A stretch of 33,517 nucleotides of DNA. Source: Luteimonas deserti. GTDB taxonomy: Bacteria > Pseudomonadota > Gammaproteobacteria > Xanthomonadales > Xanthomonadaceae. Location: the NCBI RefSeq assembly GCF_013425765.1, contig NZ_JACCJZ010000002.1, positions 1-33,517 of the forward strand, in the 5' to 3' direction. Below the pieces are notes generated by a model, which saw only the letters and a program-made list of their open reading frames with translations, was not told the origin of the DNA and ran no database searches. The position numbers were made by a program, and so were the translations under genes. Positions 32,716 to 33,517 of the stretch are shown one piece after another. Within the stretch, counting starts at the first letter, position 1. Every line of letters begins with the position of its first letter.

Positions 32716-33517
32716 TCAGGGTTCTCCAGGACCAATTCCGGCCCCACGGGCACAGACCGGCAATCGTAGCAAGTTGCGCGGTGGCGAGCGAGCTTCCAGG
32801 GCGGCATCGAACACGTCCCCGCATCGCATGCGGGAACACGGATGTCGCCCGGTGGTCATCGACCTGTGCTAGTGGCCCGCCAGCCTCTCCCGTCGTACGA
32901 CGGCCGACGCGCGCCACGGCGGGCCGGAGGTCCTCCGCGCGCGGCCACTCGCACCGGCAGGTCGTCATGGCCGCACGTCGCCGGACCCGACGCGAAGCCC
33001 GCGTGACACCACCCGATGCGATGGTCGAATGCGCCCCTGCCGGCGCTGTTCGCTACGGCCCCCGTCGCAGCACGGAGGGCACTCGGTAGACAGTGGACAC
33101 GGCCGGACACCACGTGTGCATCCGGCGCAGCGCACGGCCTTCATCAGCCTGCCCGGCGGCGGCGCTTCGATCGCTCACACACGGTAGCCCCGAGCAACGC
33201 CAGAACGTAGAGCGCACGCCGCGGCGCCGAGCCGGGCTGCGGCGGCAGTGGATCGAAAATGCCTCACGCGGACGCGCGGCAGCTCGACCGCGTCGGGCAC
33301 CGCCCGGGCGCGGTCGCGCGCAGCCTGCCCTGAGAAGTGGGCGCCGCCGGCCATCTTTCGGGCGGACCCGACGCACTGCCGAGGACTCGAGGACGGCTCC
33401 GGTGCGGTCGCGCACGCCGAGCTGGACAGGGTGAGCGTGGTCCGCATGCGAGGCACCGCCTCGCGGGCCGCGCGAACGCCCGCCGCGCTGCGGCGGGCCG
33501 GGCATCCTGCGGTCAGA
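32716..33517. other. Right end without a convincing gene
   Basis: The first 55 bp hold the leader and probable -10 (32763-32768, minus) of the SRPBCC-like gene. Beyond it no frame on either strand reads as a protein. Structures seen are a hairpin CCCGCA/TGCGGG at 32818-32834, a perfect 14-bp palindrome CCGTCGTACGACGG at 32890-32903, and a 9-bp stem GCCCGCCGC/GCGGCGGGC at 33478-33498 near the edge. A gene truncated at the right edge cannot be excluded. Confidence 0.5.

Noticed and set aside
33478..33498. A 9-bp GC stem as a terminator of a gene beyond the right edge
   Set aside because: No U-tract follows it on either strand, and the adjoining gene cannot be seen.
33053..33505. A 150-codon minus-strand frame near the right edge
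   Set aside because: Composition is random-like, no ribosome site or domain is seen, and overlapping frames on the other strand are equally open.

Overview
The window is a high-GC chromosomal segment whose gene content points to the Xanthomonadaceae (Lysobacteraceae), close to Lysobacter, Luteimonas or Xanthomonas. The clues are a 'transmembrane repetitive protein' next to nfuA, a complete ccmABCDEFGHI operon, a MetX-family acyltransferase next to a cysteine dioxygenase-like cupin, class III PHA synthase genes, and several -10 boxes set only 6-7 nt before the ATG. Species assignment is inference. I see no insertion sequence, prophage, integrase or CRISPR array, so this is mostly core chromosome with some lineage-specific genes.

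Layout. 1-3781: a partial repeat-rich membrane protein and nfuA (minus), phhB (plus), a 775-bp gene-free stretch, then rluC (minus). 3782-7398: rne (RNase E) behind a roughly 370-nt structured leader and ending in a strong intrinsic terminator. 7399-10618: a 636-bp gene-free stretch, then a GacA/UvrY-type response regulator, a SCO1/SenC lipoprotein and a methionine-type aminotransferase, all minus. 10689-18094: a DUF3293 gene, then nine ccm genes for cytochrome c maturation, mostly with overlapping ends. 18145-19908: a MetX-family acyltransferase and a cysteine dioxygenase-like cupin. 19925-22021: a lipoprotein (minus), tRNA-Leu(CAA), a TANGO2/NRDE protein and an Ala/Pro-rich membrane protein (minus). 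22167-26324: minus-strand pssA, then phaE-phaC-PspC-HExxH membrane protein. 26357-29581: a six-gene plus-strand operon (SPFH, small membrane protein, ribbon-helix-helix, alpha/beta hydrolase, DUF4177, CPBP protease). 29610-32715: a VanY-like peptidase (plus), then an AlkA-type glycosylase, a DUF423 protein and a membrane-anchored SRPBCC-like protein (minus). 32716-33517 shows no convincing gene.

The most interesting system is the SPFH operon at 26357-29581. Its six genes are joined by five consecutive overlapping stop/start codons. Its promoter lies in a rare AT-rich island, and two GATATC elements exactly 11 bp apart sit over the spacer and -10 region. The operon itself encodes an Arc-type ribbon-helix-helix protein, which suggests a self-regulated membrane module combining an SPFH scaffold, an intramembrane protease and a membrane-anchored hydrolase. 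Second is the PHA locus: PhaE carries a tail of about 245 residues resembling histone H1 or PhaF, and phaC runs directly into a PspC-domain gene and a tiny HExxH membrane protein. Third, four genes (nfuA, metX-like, cupin, vanY-like) have promoters that predict leaderless mRNAs, while rne has a long hairpin-rich leader.
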